From NCBI GenBank assembly GCA_964450405.1, contig CAYVCQ010000003.1, positions 1 to 64,000 on the forward strand: a DNA stretch of 64,000 nt. The letters run 5' to 3'. The position numbers and the translations under genes were made by a program. Source of the DNA: WRGT01 sp964450405 (GTDB lineage Bacteria; Spirochaetota; UBA4802; UBA5550). This document shows, in pieces, positions 27,185 through 36,326 of this stretch. The notes under the pieces were generated by a model. It was not told where the DNA came from and ran no database searches. It saw only the letters and a list, made by a program, of their open reading frames with translations. Numbering within the stretch: position 1 is the first letter of the stretch; the number at the start of each line of letters is the position of its first letter.

Positions 27185-28546
27185 ATGTCAATTACCAGTT
27201 ATGTAGAATCAAGATACACTGATGTGGATTTTGTAACCAGAAAAAAAGCTCAATATCTTTTTAAATTTTGTCTTATGCTGATTGTAATCCTTCCGATTTT
27301 AACTATCAATGGATTCATTTTCAGGCCGGAAAGAATTATAGCTGCACTGATCACAGCGGTACCCATCTTAATTGCAGCTTCTATATCATTATTTCTGGTG
27401 CTTGAAAAAAAAAGTATCCTTGCGGGGCATATAATAACAACGGTATTCGGCGCAGGTATTATGTTTCTTGTTTTCAGCGCTCCCAAAGGAGAATCACTTT
27501 CAGCTGGAATCTACCTTGTTTTCGTCTATCTAATATGTGTGCTTCTTTTTTCAAACCGTACAATACTTACACTAACTTCAGCAGCTTTTGTCATAGGAAT
27601 TATTCCTTATTACTTTGCACTTGTGGGACGTGGCGTCAGCCCTTCTGCAATTCTTCCCTCAATTACACTATTTCCATTTGCAGTACTACTTTTCTACATT
27701 CTAGCCATGCTTCTTGTAGGTACGCTGAATGAAGCTATTTCCATTTCAGAAAGCGAAACAGAGAAAAGCAGAAAACTGCTCAGGAAAAATGAAGCACTGC
27801 TGGAAGAAATAAAAAATCAGGTGACGCATCTTTCTTCAGTAGCTCAGGAGGTATCGGATACCGCGGCGGTAATATCAGATGGCGCTCAACGACAGGCTGC
27901 AGGAATTGAAGAGATTGCCTCGTCCCTGGAAGAGATGGGCGCAACAATAAATCAGAATGCTGAAAATTCCCAAAAGGTGCGGCATATCAGCGAAACCGGT
28001 TCTGAGACCTCGCAGCAGGGGAACAAAATCGCTCTTGAAGCTGTTAAATCTATAGAGGATGTAAACCAGGCGAGCAAACGAGTTGCAGAAATCACACAGG
28101 TCATAAATGAGATCGCATTCCAGACTAACCTGCTTGCATTGAATGCTGCCGTTGAGGCTGCACGGGCCGGTGACGCGGGTAAGGGTTTTGCTGTCGTTGC
28201 AAGTGAAGTGCGTAATCTTGCTCAGCGTTCAGGTAGCGCATCAAAAGAAATAGAAAAACTTATTAAGGATACTGTTTCCCTTGTGGAAAAAGGTACTGAT
28301 CTTGTAAACCGCACTGGAAAAAGCCTTTCAGATATAACAAAAGATTCTGCTGAAACAGCAATGCTTATAGGAGAGATTGCCGCAGCAAGTTTCGAGCAGA
28401 AACAGGGTATAATCCAGGTAAACAATGCCATTTCTGCAATGGATGAACAGACACAGAATAATGCATCGGCTTCTGAAGAACTTTCCGGTATGGCGGAAAC
28501 TCTTGCTGAACGTGCAATTGAGCTTCAAAAACTTGTTGCCGTATAG
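27185..28546 (+). CDS. Methyl-accepting chemotaxis protein
   Basis: This 453-residue chemoreceptor has an N-terminal membrane region of about six helices (about 28-185) instead of a periplasmic ligand domain, then a coiled-coil signalling domain. The hairpin tip that binds CheW and CheA is intact: EIAFQTNLLALNAAVEAARA then GKGFAVVASEVRNLAQRS. Glu/Gln pairs in methylation-site context occur on both arms. It would sense something in or across the membrane and steer flagella. No che genes are near. GAGG precedes the start. Confidence 0.92.
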   Translation: MSITSYVESRYTDVDFVTRKKAQYLFKFCLMLIVILPILTINGFIFRPERIIAALITAVPILIAASISLFLVLEKKSILAGHIITTVFGAGIMFLVFSAPKGESLSAGIYLVFVYLICVLLFSNRTILTLTSAAFVIGIIPYYFALVGRGVSPSAILPSITLFPFAVLLFYILAMLLVGTLNEAISISESETEKSRKLLRKNEALLEEIKNQVTHLSSVAQEVSDTAAVISDGAQRQAAGIEEIASSLEEMGATINQNAENSQKVRHISETGSETSQQGNKIALEAVKSIEDVNQASKRVAEITQVINEIAFQTNLLALNAAVEAARAGDAGKGFAVVASEVRNLAQRSGSASKEIEKLIKDTVSLVEKGTDLVNRTGKSLSDITKDSAETAMLIGEIAAASFEQKQGIIQVNNAISAMDEQTQNNASASEELSGMAETLAERAIELQKLVAV

Positions 28547-28603
28547 AGAAAATTTATTGAAAACAAATTCATAATTAGTGCGAGGGTTAATCCTGAAAAA
28601 AAC

Positions 28604-29575
28604 TTATCCTGACTTTGTTAAAAGTTCAAGTACTTCCGAAAGTTGAGGCATTGCCGGTATGCCTCCCCGCTTTGTGACACAAAGAGAGGCTACGGAATTA
28701 GCAAAGCGGAGATGAGATTCCAGCTCCTCTTTATTTAATGAGAACATATCTGCTTTAGCGGGAGAACGGGATAATCTATAAAGCAGACCTCCTACGAAAG
28801 AATCTCCGGCACCGGTTGTATCAACAACAGAAACTACCGGTGATCCAACAATTCCCTCAGATGTACCGGTTTTATAAAACACACCCTCCGCTCCAAGCGT
28901 TACTAGAACCATTTTAGCTCCTTCTTCCATAATCTTACCGGCTCCGGCTGAATAATCCTTTATTCCAGTTAAAAGAAAAAGTTCTTCGTCGGAAACCTTA
29001 ACAATATCCGCAACCGGAAGAAGACTTTTCATCACCTGAATTCCGGTTTCATTATCCTCCCACAATGGCTCCCGCCAGTTGGGATCATATGATATATAAC
29101 CTCCTGCATCTTTTACAATTTTTACCGCAGCTAGTGAAGCAGATCGTGACGGTTCATCTGTCATAGAGAGTGATCCTATATGAAGAAAAAGTGAATCTTT
29201 AAGAATTAAAGAATCCAGTTCATCAGAAGAGATCATTGTATCCGCACCTGGATTGCGGTAAAAAGTAAAACTCCGCTCACCGCCGGGAGCAAGTGTAACA
29301 AAAGCAAGAGTTGTGGGTTGACATTGCACAGTCCGCATTCCGGAGGTTTCCACTTTATATAAATCTAATGTCTTCCGCAGAAAATCTCCAAAAAGATCAT
29401 CTCCTGTTTTTCCGATAAACGCTGACTTCCCTCCGAGCCGTGAAACTGCAGCAGCTACATTTGCCGGTGCGCCCCCTGCATTGCGTTCATAAATCATCTG
29501 CCCTGCATCTGATACTCCCGCAGATGTAAAATCGATCAAAATCTCGCCGAGTGCTGTTACATCATATTTTTTCAT
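28604..29575 (-). CDS. PfkB-family sugar kinase, probable fructokinase
   Basis: This 323-residue kinase has the two PfkB signatures: GGAPANVAAAVSRLGGKSAFIG near residue 30 (PfkB signature 1 region) and DTTGAGDSFVGGLL near residue 250, holding the catalytic Asp and the anion hole. It phosphorylates a hexose, most likely fructose, to feed glycolysis. It is divergent from the GH32 fructosidase and the sugar symporter, so the three form a sucrose or fructan module. A ribokinase-like substrate remains possible. Confidence 0.85.
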   Translation of the reverse strand: MKKYDVTALGEILIDFTSAGVSDAGQMIYERNAGGAPANVAAAVSRLGGKSAFIGKTGDDLFGDFLRKTLDLYKVETSGMRTVQCQPTTLAFVTLAPGGERSFTFYRNPGADTMISSDELDSLILKDSLFLHIGSLSMTDEPSRSASLAAVKIVKDAGGYISYDPNWREPLWEDNETGIQVMKSLLPVADIVKVSDEELFLLTGIKDYSAGAGKIMEEGAKMVLVTLGAEGVFYKTGTSEGIVGSPVVSVVDTTGAGDSFVGGLLYRLSRSPAKADMFSLNKEELESHLRFANSVASLCVTKRGGIPAMPQLSEVLELLTKSG

Positions 29576-29783
29576 TAGATAATCTCCTTACTCGATGATA
29601 AAAGCAATCCCGCAAAATTTAACACTTGGTAAACTTAAAATACAAATACACAAATCCATTAGAATTGCAATAATAAATTTACACCAGCCAAATGCATTTC
29701 AACACTGATAATTTATACTTGACTTACCCGGGATATTAAGATCAGATTTCGATACACGAAATGTTAAATTGAATGAGGTTATA

Positions 29784-31238
29784 ATGTCATTATTACCCGC
29801 ATTTCATTTTACTCCTCCGGAAAACTGGATGAACGATCCCAACGGAATGGTTTATTATAAGGGAGAGTTTCATCTTTTTTATCAGCATTATCCCCGTGGA
29901 CTCAACTGGGGCGCGATGCACTGGGGGCATGCAGTAAGCAGAGATCTTATAAAATGGGAACATCTCCCCATAGCACTTTTCCCCGACAAGCTTGGTACAA
30001 TTTTTTCAGGAAGCATTGTTGTAGATGAAAAAAACACCTCCGGGTTCGGCTCACCAGATGAAACAGCTCTTGTTGCGATATACACGCACTTCAAATGGGG
30101 ATTACAGCGGCAGGGAATAGCTTACAGCATCGACTCCGGCTGCACATGGACTTCATATAGATTAAATCCTGTAATAAAAAATCCATTACGTATACACTTC
30201 CGCGATCCAAAGGTATTCCGGCACGATAAAAGTTCAATGTGGATTATGGTTCTTTCCGGAGGAAACTCTGTTTTATTCTATGCTTCACCTGATTTAAAAA
30301 ACTGGAAGTACATATCGTCATTCGGCAAAAACCAGGGATCACACGGGAATATATGGGAATGCCCCGATCTCTTCCCTCTTGCAGTTGACGGGGATACCGC
30401 AAATATTAAATGGGTGCTGCTGGTGAGTGTAAAGCAGAAAGCTCCAAACGGCGGGTCAGGTACACAATACTTTATCGGCAGTTTTGACGGAGAAAAATTT
30501 ATCAATGAGAATGATCCCGGTACAACGCTCTGGCTTGATTATGGGAAAGATAACTATGCAGGTGTAACATGGTCTAATGTTCCGGAGAGTGACAGACGAA
30601 GATTATTTATCGCGTGGATGAGCAACTGGCAGTACGCATCAAAAACACCAGCCGATACATTCCGCGGCCAGATGACACTGCCCCGTGAACTTTATTTAAC
30701 AAAGAGATCCGGAAGTATAAAAATACAACAGAAAATAGCCTGTGAACTCGACTCTTACTTTGGAATTCAGTTATATCATAAAGAAAATATATCAACAGGA
30801 AATACACCATATACTCTTCCCGGTAAGTATACATCATGTGCATGCATACTTAAATTTCGTGTTAAAAATACGAACTCAATACTTCATATTGAATTCAGAA
30901 ATAGTCAGAATGAAAATGTGAGAATTCTATGCGATATGGTGCATAAATCTTTTTCCATAGACAGAAGAAATTCCGGTTCATCCGGATTCAGTAAATATTT
31001 TCATGGAATTCACACCGCTCCGTTTATCGGTGATCAAAATGATTCGATAAAATTTGAACTATACTTTGACCGCACATCAATTGAACTTATCGCATGTGAC
31101 GGTCTTTTGTCTGTAACTGAACTTTTGTTTCCTTCCGAAGCATATTCACATTTTATATTATCCGCACCTGAAAATCCTGTTTTAATAGAAGAAATTTCTC
31201 TCCGAGGTAACAATCATGAATCAGCTTCCGTTAAGTAA
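29784..31238 (+). CDS. GH32 beta-fructofuranosidase (invertase/levanase type)
   Basis: This 484-residue enzyme cleaves terminal beta-fructosides such as sucrose. The three catalytic motifs of GH32 are visible: WMNDPNG (15-21, nucleophile Asp), FRDPKVF (transition-state Asp) and WECPDLF (acid/base Glu). A five-bladed propeller is followed by a C-terminal beta-sandwich. No signal peptide is present, so it acts on sugar already brought in. ATG 29784, with GAGG five bases before it, is chosen over the in-frame TTG at 29769. Its end overlaps the symporter gene by 23 bases. Confidence 0.93.
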   Translation: MSLLPAFHFTPPENWMNDPNGMVYYKGEFHLFYQHYPRGLNWGAMHWGHAVSRDLIKWEHLPIALFPDKLGTIFSGSIVVDEKNTSGFGSPDETALVAIYTHFKWGLQRQGIAYSIDSGCTWTSYRLNPVIKNPLRIHFRDPKVFRHDKSSMWIMVLSGGNSVLFYASPDLKNWKYISSFGKNQGSHGNIWECPDLFPLAVDGDTANIKWVLLVSVKQKAPNGGSGTQYFIGSFDGEKFINENDPGTTLWLDYGKDNYAGVTWSNVPESDRRRLFIAWMSNWQYASKTPADTFRGQMTLPRELYLTKRSGSIKIQQKIACELDSYFGIQLYHKENISTGNTPYTLPGKYTSCACILKFRVKNTNSILHIEFRNSQNENVRILCDMVHKSFSIDRRNSGSSGFSKYFHGIHTAPFIGDQNDSIKFELYFDRTSIELIACDGLLSVTELLFPSEAYSHFILSAPENPVLIEEISLRGNNHESASVK

Positions 31239-32526
31239 AAAATTTGCCTATTCCACCGGCGGATTTGCACTCAATCTGGCAAATCTTGCAATATCGCAAT
31301 GGTTAATGAAGCTCTATGTTCCCTCGCTCGATAATGCTCTTATCAGTCCTTTCCTTTTTTCTTTTATATTTCTTCTGGGACGGGTCACTGACGGCATTAC
31401 CGAACCTCTTATCGGATATATCAGCGATAATTTCCGTTCTAAACGCGGCAGGCGTATTCCATTTATAATCGGCGCAGTTATTCCCGTAGGACTGGTATCT
31501 TTTCTGCTTTGGGTTCCGCCATTTCCGGGTCAGTATCATTGGATAAACGGCGTATATATTTTTATTATGGTACAGCTTTTTTTTATTCTATGGTCAACTC
31601 TTGCAAATCCATACATGTCTCTATTGCCCGAACTGACAACAGACCTTAAAGAGCGGGTTAATATTTCAACGATGCAGGCAGCATTTATTATGCTTGGAAC
31701 TCTCGCCTTTGGTGCGATGGGACCGGTGAAAGAAGCATTCGGTTTCAAAGGAATCGGTATTGTTATTTTTGCTGCAACAATCATTTCATTTTTACCCACA
31801 ATTATTTTTATTAAACAGAAACCATCAAATACTGACTCGAAATCAAAAGAGAAGTTCCGGCTTCTTAATATATTTTCCTGGGCAAGGACAACTTTTAAAA
31901 ATAAACCATTTGTACATCTTCTAGCGGCAACGGCACTCTACTGGTTTGCCCTCAACATGATTATTCTTGTTATCCCATTCTGGTCGGAAAATATTCTGCA
32001 CATCAGTGATGATAAAGTTATCTTTCTTATGCTGCCGATTCTAACAGCTAATATCCTTTTTTTCTTTGTGTTTAATTTATGCGCAAACCGTTTTGGAAAA
32101 TACATTATGTTTCTGGTTGTTCTGGGAGGATCTGCTATATCGATGCCGCTGCTGGCCCTTGTGGGAATATTTAATATAGGAACCGAAATGTTTGAAACTC
32201 AACTTGTTCTGGCGATAGTGGGAATTTTCATGTCAGGATTCCTGATGCTTCCAATGGCACTGCTTGCCGATGTAATAGATTACGATGAAAAACTCACCGG
32301 ATTCAGACGTGAAGGGATCTATTTCGGCGTTCAATCAATATTTCAGAAGATATCAATCGGTTTCTCCGTGGTTCTTGCCGGGACACTTATGTACGCCGGG
32401 GGTCAGAATAAACCGACAACATTCGGCCTTAAGGGAATTGCTCTTGCAGCTGGAGTTTGTGCGGCACTTGCATTTATTGCATTTCTGAGTTATCCGTTAA
32501 GAGATAAGGATGGGGAAATAAAATAA
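31216..32526 (+). CDS. GPH-family sugar:cation symporter
   Basis: This 436-residue protein has about 12 membrane helices and resembles MelB-type glycoside-pentoside-hexuronide symporters, with DGITEPLIGYISDN and SKRGRRIPFI in the first cytoplasmic loop and DYDEKLTGFRREGIYFG in the sixth-helix loop. It probably imports sucrose or another fructoside for the GH32 enzyme whose gene it overlaps. The ribosome site GAGG lies within the GH32 gene, indicating coupling. Substrate is inferred from context. Confidence 0.88.
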   Translation: MNQLPLSKKFAYSTGGFALNLANLAISQWLMKLYVPSLDNALISPFLFSFIFLLGRVTDGITEPLIGYISDNFRSKRGRRIPFIIGAVIPVGLVSFLLWVPPFPGQYHWINGVYIFIMVQLFFILWSTLANPYMSLLPELTTDLKERVNISTMQAAFIMLGTLAFGAMGPVKEAFGFKGIGIVIFAATIISFLPTIIFIKQKPSNTDSKSKEKFRLLNIFSWARTTFKNKPFVHLLAATALYWFALNMIILVIPFWSENILHISDDKVIFLMLPILTANILFFFVFNLCANRFGKYIMFLVVLGGSAISMPLLALVGIFNIGTEMFETQLVLAIVGIFMSGFLMLPMALLADVIDYDEKLTGFRREGIYFGVQSIFQKISIGFSVVLAGTLMYAGGQNKPTTFGLKGIALAAGVCAALAFIAFLSYPLRDKDGEIK

Positions 32527-32710
32527 CTCCGCCCTATCCGGCCGCCGGCTATCAGTCCGCGCTTTACGGGCATCCTGCACGCGCTCGACAGGGCGATCAC
32601 GATGACCGCCTGTGGTGATACAACACGATGCCGTATTCATCTCCACCACAAACATAATGTTTGTAGTCCCCCATGAATGGGGGAGAAATCCTACAAAACC
32701 TGTAACCCGG
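32527..32710. other. GC-rich gap with inverted repeats
   Basis: Bases 32527-32630 are much richer in GC than the surroundings and read like foreign or repeat DNA; no frame looks coding. Two small stem-loops follow: ACAAACAT-A-ATGTTTGT at about 32647-32663 and TCCCCCAT-GA-ATGGGGGA at 32667-32684. They lie between convergent genes and could end transcription, but no T run is seen. Confidence 0.5.
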
Positions 32711-33040
32711 TTATATAGTTTTCGGTTTAATCTGACCGTTATGGCATGTAATGCAGCCTGTTTTTTTATTAGAAAAAATTGATGCAGAATATCTGGTATT
32801 GATATCTTTAACCATTACAAACATACCACGTGCAAGAATTTTCTTCTCGGTATCCTTTTCAAACGCTGCCATATCATGACAATGATTACATTGTACTCCC
32901 AAACCGCCGGAAATCGCCTTCATTGTATTCTTTAATTCATCCTGGCTGATATTAGCAGGGAATACTTTAAGGTTCTTAAATGCTGCAAAAAGAGAAACTG
33001 AAATAAATAAAGCAGTAATCAAAATTATAAATTTTTTCAT
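32711..33040 (-). CDS. Small periplasmic c-type cytochrome (CytoC_RC-like)
   Basis: This 109-residue protein has a signal peptide (about 1-20) and two haem-binding motifs, CNHCH (51-55) and CITCH (96-100). The text around the first (NLKVFPANISQDELKNTM, then GLGVQCNHCHD) resembles the PF02276 family that includes the reaction-centre cytochrome subunit, which is widespread in non-phototrophs as small multi-haem electron carriers. ATG 33040 follows AAGGAG by six bases; the open frame upstream lacks one. The electron partner is unknown. Confidence 0.82.
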   Translation of the reverse strand: MKKFIILITALFISVSLFAAFKNLKVFPANISQDELKNTMKAISGGLGVQCNHCHDMAAFEKDTEKKILARGMFVMVKDINTRYSASIFSNKKTGCITCHNGQIKPKTI

Positions 33041-33224
33041 ATGAAACTCCTTTTTTATATTAAATTTACAGTGTGTGTATGATAGAACATTAGCATAATG
33101 CAGTAAAACAATCAAAAAAAAAATCTAAAATTATACATTTCTACATTTAAAATTATAACAATCCGTTATAATTTTATCTAATTATTATAAAGCATAATTA
33201 AATATTGATAATAAGGTGGATACA

Positions 33225-33908
33225 ATGAAAATAACAATACTTGGAACAGGAATGGTTGGACAGATTTTAGCAGGTAGATTATCTGAACTGGATCATGAGG
33301 TTACAATCGGCACCCGTGATGTAGCACAAACTCTTTCCAGAAATGAAAAAGACAAAATGGGAAATGAACCTTTCGCCATCTGGCACAAATCCCATCCGAA
33401 GGTGAAGCTTGCCTCTTTCAAAGAAGCCGCTTTTTCGGGCGAATTAATCATAAATGCCACCAGCGGCAGTGGTTCACTTGAGGCGTTAAGGTTATCCGGA
33501 GAATCTAATCTGAATGGTAAAATACTTATAGATATATCGAATCCGCTCGATTTCTCAAAAGGTATGCCCCCGTCTCTATTTATATCAAACACCGACTCTC
33601 TTGGTGAACATATACAAAAGGCATTCCCCGGTGTTAAAGTGGTAAAGGCGCTTAATACAATTGCAGCACCGGTTATGATCAATCCATCACAGATTGGCGG
33701 AGGTGATCATACATTATTTATATGCGGGGATGATGCATCGGCCAAAAATGCAGTCACAGGTTATCTTAAAGAATGGTTCGGATGGAAGGATATTATTGAT
33801 CTTGGAGATATTACATGCGCTCGCGGTACCGAGATGTATCTTGCACTCTGGATCCGTTTAATGGGTGTCCTCAACACTCCGCTGTTTTCTGTCAAGGTTG
33901 TTAAATGA
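33225..33908 (+). CDS. NADP(H)-binding oxidoreductase of the F420-reductase-like fold
   Basis: This 227-residue protein begins MKITILGTGMVGQILAGRL, a Rossmann GxGxxG site, and continues with VTIGTRD, which suits NADPH phosphate binding. Later parts (INATSGSGS, LIDISNPLDFS, VKALNTIAA, FICGDD) follow the family of F420-dependent NADP reductase-like proteins. Many such proteins in non-methanogens do not use F420, and the true substrate is unknown. ATG 33225 follows AAGGTGG by five bases. Confidence 0.75.
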   Translation: MKITILGTGMVGQILAGRLSELDHEVTIGTRDVAQTLSRNEKDKMGNEPFAIWHKSHPKVKLASFKEAAFSGELIINATSGSGSLEALRLSGESNLNGKILIDISNPLDFSKGMPPSLFISNTDSLGEHIQKAFPGVKVVKALNTIAAPVMINPSQIGGGDHTLFICGDDASAKNAVTGYLKEWFGWKDIIDLGDITCARGTEMYLALWIRLMGVLNTPLFSVKVVK

Positions 33909-33927
33909 TTAAATGCAGAGTCTGCAA

Positions 33928-34025
33928 GGGACTGTCTTAAATGTCCGTTCGCTGTCATTCAGACTGTAGTGAAACGAAATGCCGGAATGACAAATACAAA
34001 AATATCGAACTTTTTTGACAGCCCC
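33928..34025. repeat. MITE-like element B (short form)
   Basis: The ends GGGACTGTCTTAAATGT and, inverted, GGGGCTGTCAAAAAAGT are imperfect 17-base terminal repeats. Only half of the family core is present, from GCTGTCATTC to GCCGGAATGACAAA. It lies between the convergent 33225-33908 gene and etfA, where it may act as a two-way terminator. Confidence 0.68.
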
Positions 34026-34054
34026 TTTTAATTCAAGACTATCAGTTGTTTTAT

Positions 34055-35089
34055 TTACTTTCCATATCTTTCCTTATATTTAGCAACCAGAACCGGTAAA
34101 AAAGAAACAATATCTTCTATTATACAATAATCCGCAATTGAAAATATCGATGCATCGGGATCCTTATTTATTGCAACAATACACTGCGAATTCTTCATCC
34201 CTGCAATATGCTGCTGAGATCCTGATATTCCGCAGGCCATATAGAGTTTCGGAGATACAGTTTTCCCGGTAACACCAACCTGCTGATTAAAGGGAATCCA
34301 CCTTTGATCGCAGATTGGTCTTGAAGCTCCTATGGCTGAGTTTGAAAAAATAGAAGCTGTCTCCTTTATCAGTTCAAGATTCTCCTCTTTCCCTATTCCA
34401 CGCCCGGCGGATATAATTACATCGGCATCTTCAAGTTTTACACCGCTCTCTGTTTCCGATGATAATGATACAGGTTTATATCTAGGAAAATCAAACTGCC
34501 TTGCCCCCTCGGGGGGTGCGGGGGCCGGGAGTACGGGGACTACTCGCGCATCCTCCTTATCTGGATTTTTGTTTTCACCGGGAGTATATGCTCCGGCTAG
34601 AACTGTTACAATTTTAACATGAGTATCCATGCGCATATTTACTTTAAGTTTGCCGTTAAATATTGATCTCTGAAAAATGCAGGCTTCACCTTCGCGGCTT
34701 AATGATTCTATTGCTGTTACGGTTGAACATTTTAAATTTACAGAAAGTTTAGCTGCGCATTGAGAGTTTCTAACTGTATGAGTAAATACAATCACTTCGC
34801 CATTGTACTCACCGATAATTTTGTACAGCAGCTCAGCAAGCAGCTCAGGATTTGGATAAAATAAATCATCATGCTCCAACGCTGCGGTATCAATACCATA
34901 TTTTTCAGTTATCGTTCCGCAGAGTTTTAAAACACTCCTCCCCGGAACGATTACAAGTGTATGTGATAAATTTCCGGAATTAAAACTCTCTGCAAATGCA
35001 ATAAGCTCAAGACTCTGCTGTATAAGTTTATCTTCTATAGTATCAAGTACTATAATTGTATTATATTTATTTTCTTTAATATTTGTCAT
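34055..35089 (-). CDS. etfA: Electron transfer flavoprotein, alpha subunit
   Basis: This 344-residue subunit carries FAD in its C-terminal domain. The signature is GRGIGKEENL, then GASRPICDQRW, GVTGKTVSPKLYMACGISGS and HIAGMKNSQCIVAINKDP. With EtfB it passes electrons from acyl-CoA dehydrogenases to the quinone pool or, if bifurcating, to ferredoxin. Its ATG overlaps the etfB stop (4 bases). A GC-rich repeat (34499-34525) lies in frame in the linker before the FAD domain and encodes a Pro/Ala run (PAPAPPEGA) not expected in the family. Confidence 0.92.
   Translation of the reverse strand: MTNIKENKYNTIIVLDTIEDKLIQQSLELIAFAESFNSGNLSHTLVIVPGRSVLKLCGTITEKYGIDTAALEHDDLFYPNPELLAELLYKIIGEYNGEVIVFTHTVRNSQCAAKLSVNLKCSTVTAIESLSREGEACIFQRSIFNGKLKVNMRMDTHVKIVTVLAGAYTPGENKNPDKEDARVVPVLPAPAPPEGARQFDFPRYKPVSLSSETESGVKLEDADVIISAGRGIGKEENLELIKETASIFSNSAIGASRPICDQRWIPFNQQVGVTGKTVSPKLYMACGISGSQQHIAGMKNSQCIVAINKDPDASIFSIADYCIIEDIVSFLPVLVAKYKERYGK
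34499..34525. repeat. GC-rich repeat in frame inside etfA
   Basis: These 27 bases match 40305-40331, the right arm of an intergenic hairpin, with 26 of 27 identical. CCTTGCCCCCTC is followed by GGGGGTGCGGGGGC. On the minus strand it is translated within etfA as part of VLPAPAPPEGA. The GC-rich tract continues to about 34555. Confidence 0.88.
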
Positions 35090-35859
35090 ACCAGTGCCTT
35101 CTCGTGAAGGATATCAAGAAGCTGTTCAGCCTTTTCTTCACTGCTTCCGTTAATAATAATTCCCTTTGAGGATATTGGCGGATATTCCACCGAAATTAAC
35201 TCTTCACGAATTACAGTGCTTTTCAGATTTTCACTTTTTATAGTTATAATCTCCATTGATCGTGCACGCATCACATTTGTAAGAGATGGATATCGCGGTC
35301 TGCTGATTCCTGTCTGTATTGTAATAAGACATGGCATAGTGATCTCAATATTTTCGATAATTCCACCCTCAAGCTCCGAATAGACTGATATAGAAGTTAA
35401 ATTTTTTATAAACATTGATTTTACCACAGAGACAGCACATGGAATTGAAAGCATCGAAGCAATCATAGGACCAACCTGACTCTGCATCAGATCTTCAGAC
35501 ATTACTCCCGCGAATATAATATCGTAATTTTTATCCATTGCATATCCCGCTATAAGAGATGATGTTTCAAATGCAGATAAAGCAGGATTATCACATTCAA
35601 TATGAATTCCAGTATCAGCCCCCTTTTCCAGAGATTTTCTCACCGTGGAATTGCTCCGCTCAGGACCAACCGATATCACATCAATGGTGACTCCCGAAAA
35701 AGCATCCTTAATAAGAAGAGCCTCCTCCAGCGCATATTCATCATAACGGTTCATCCTGTAGGCAATTTTATTATCCTCTTCGATCCAGGATGAAGAAACA
35801 TTCAGTTTCAGATTTGATTCCGTATCGGGAACCTGTTTTATACAGACCAGAATTTTCAT
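35086..35859 (-). CDS. etfB: Electron transfer flavoprotein, beta subunit
   Basis: This 257-residue protein starts MKILVCIKQVPDTESNLKL, the usual EtfB opening, and has NRYDEYALEEALLIKD, then FAGVMSEDLMQSQVGPMIA and PCLITIQTG near the AMP/FAD-binding region. It pairs with EtfA. The presumed clients are the acyl-CoA dehydrogenase at 37282-38475 and others elsewhere. Whether the AMP site is replaced by a bifurcating FAD cannot be told here with confidence. Confidence 0.92.
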   Translation of the reverse strand: MKILVCIKQVPDTESNLKLNVSSSWIEEDNKIAYRMNRYDEYALEEALLIKDAFSGVTIDVISVGPERSNSTVRKSLEKGADTGIHIECDNPALSAFETSSLIAGYAMDKNYDIIFAGVMSEDLMQSQVGPMIASMLSIPCAVSVVKSMFIKNLTSISVYSELEGGIIENIEITMPCLITIQTGISRPRYPSLTNVMRARSMEIITIKSENLKSTVIREELISVEYPPISSKGIIINGSSEEKAEQLLDILHEKALV

Positions 35860-35984
35860 TTTATTTGTTTTCCTTTTATGATTTATAAATATACTAATAA
35901 TCTTTTTAATATATAATCGCTGAGTTCATTTTGCTTTGTCATTTAACACTTTAACCGCAAACTTGCTGCCTCCTAAATCCCTCA

Positions 35985-36118
35985 ACCCCCTATCCCCCGG
36001 AGGGGGCACCGAGTATATCAGTTATATCCCTGTATCTATCGTATTCTTTTTGTGAATCATAAATTCACTAATAATTTCCCTCTTGCGTGCCCCCTCAGGG
36101 GGACAGGGGGATATAGGA
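35985..36118. repeat. Palindromic element with GC-rich inverted ends; copy 2 of the 82-168 repeat
   Basis: The left end (about 35985-36010, CCCCTATCCCCCGGAGGGGG) is the near complement of the right end (about 36086-36115, GTGCCCCCTCAGGGGGACAG). They enclose about 75 AT-rich bases. The inner and right parts (36033-36118) match window positions 82-168. The wider gap (35860-36326) also holds a related GCCCCCCTCCGGGTGG at about 36174 and the promoter region of the following gene, but no other coding frame. Confidence 0.7.
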
Positions 36119-36326
36119 TTGAGCTAATAATTCTTATAAAACACAATAATTTAACTGCATTGACTCCTTAAGCCCCCCTCCGGGTGGTTTTGGAGGCCAT
36201 TATTTATCTATTCATAAAGTAAACAATAACTATAAATAAAGTCAACAAATAATAGCGAGCATTCGTTCTTTTTTTTGTTGACATTTCTGATATATATATT
36301 ACGATATAATTAATGGTAAAAATGAT

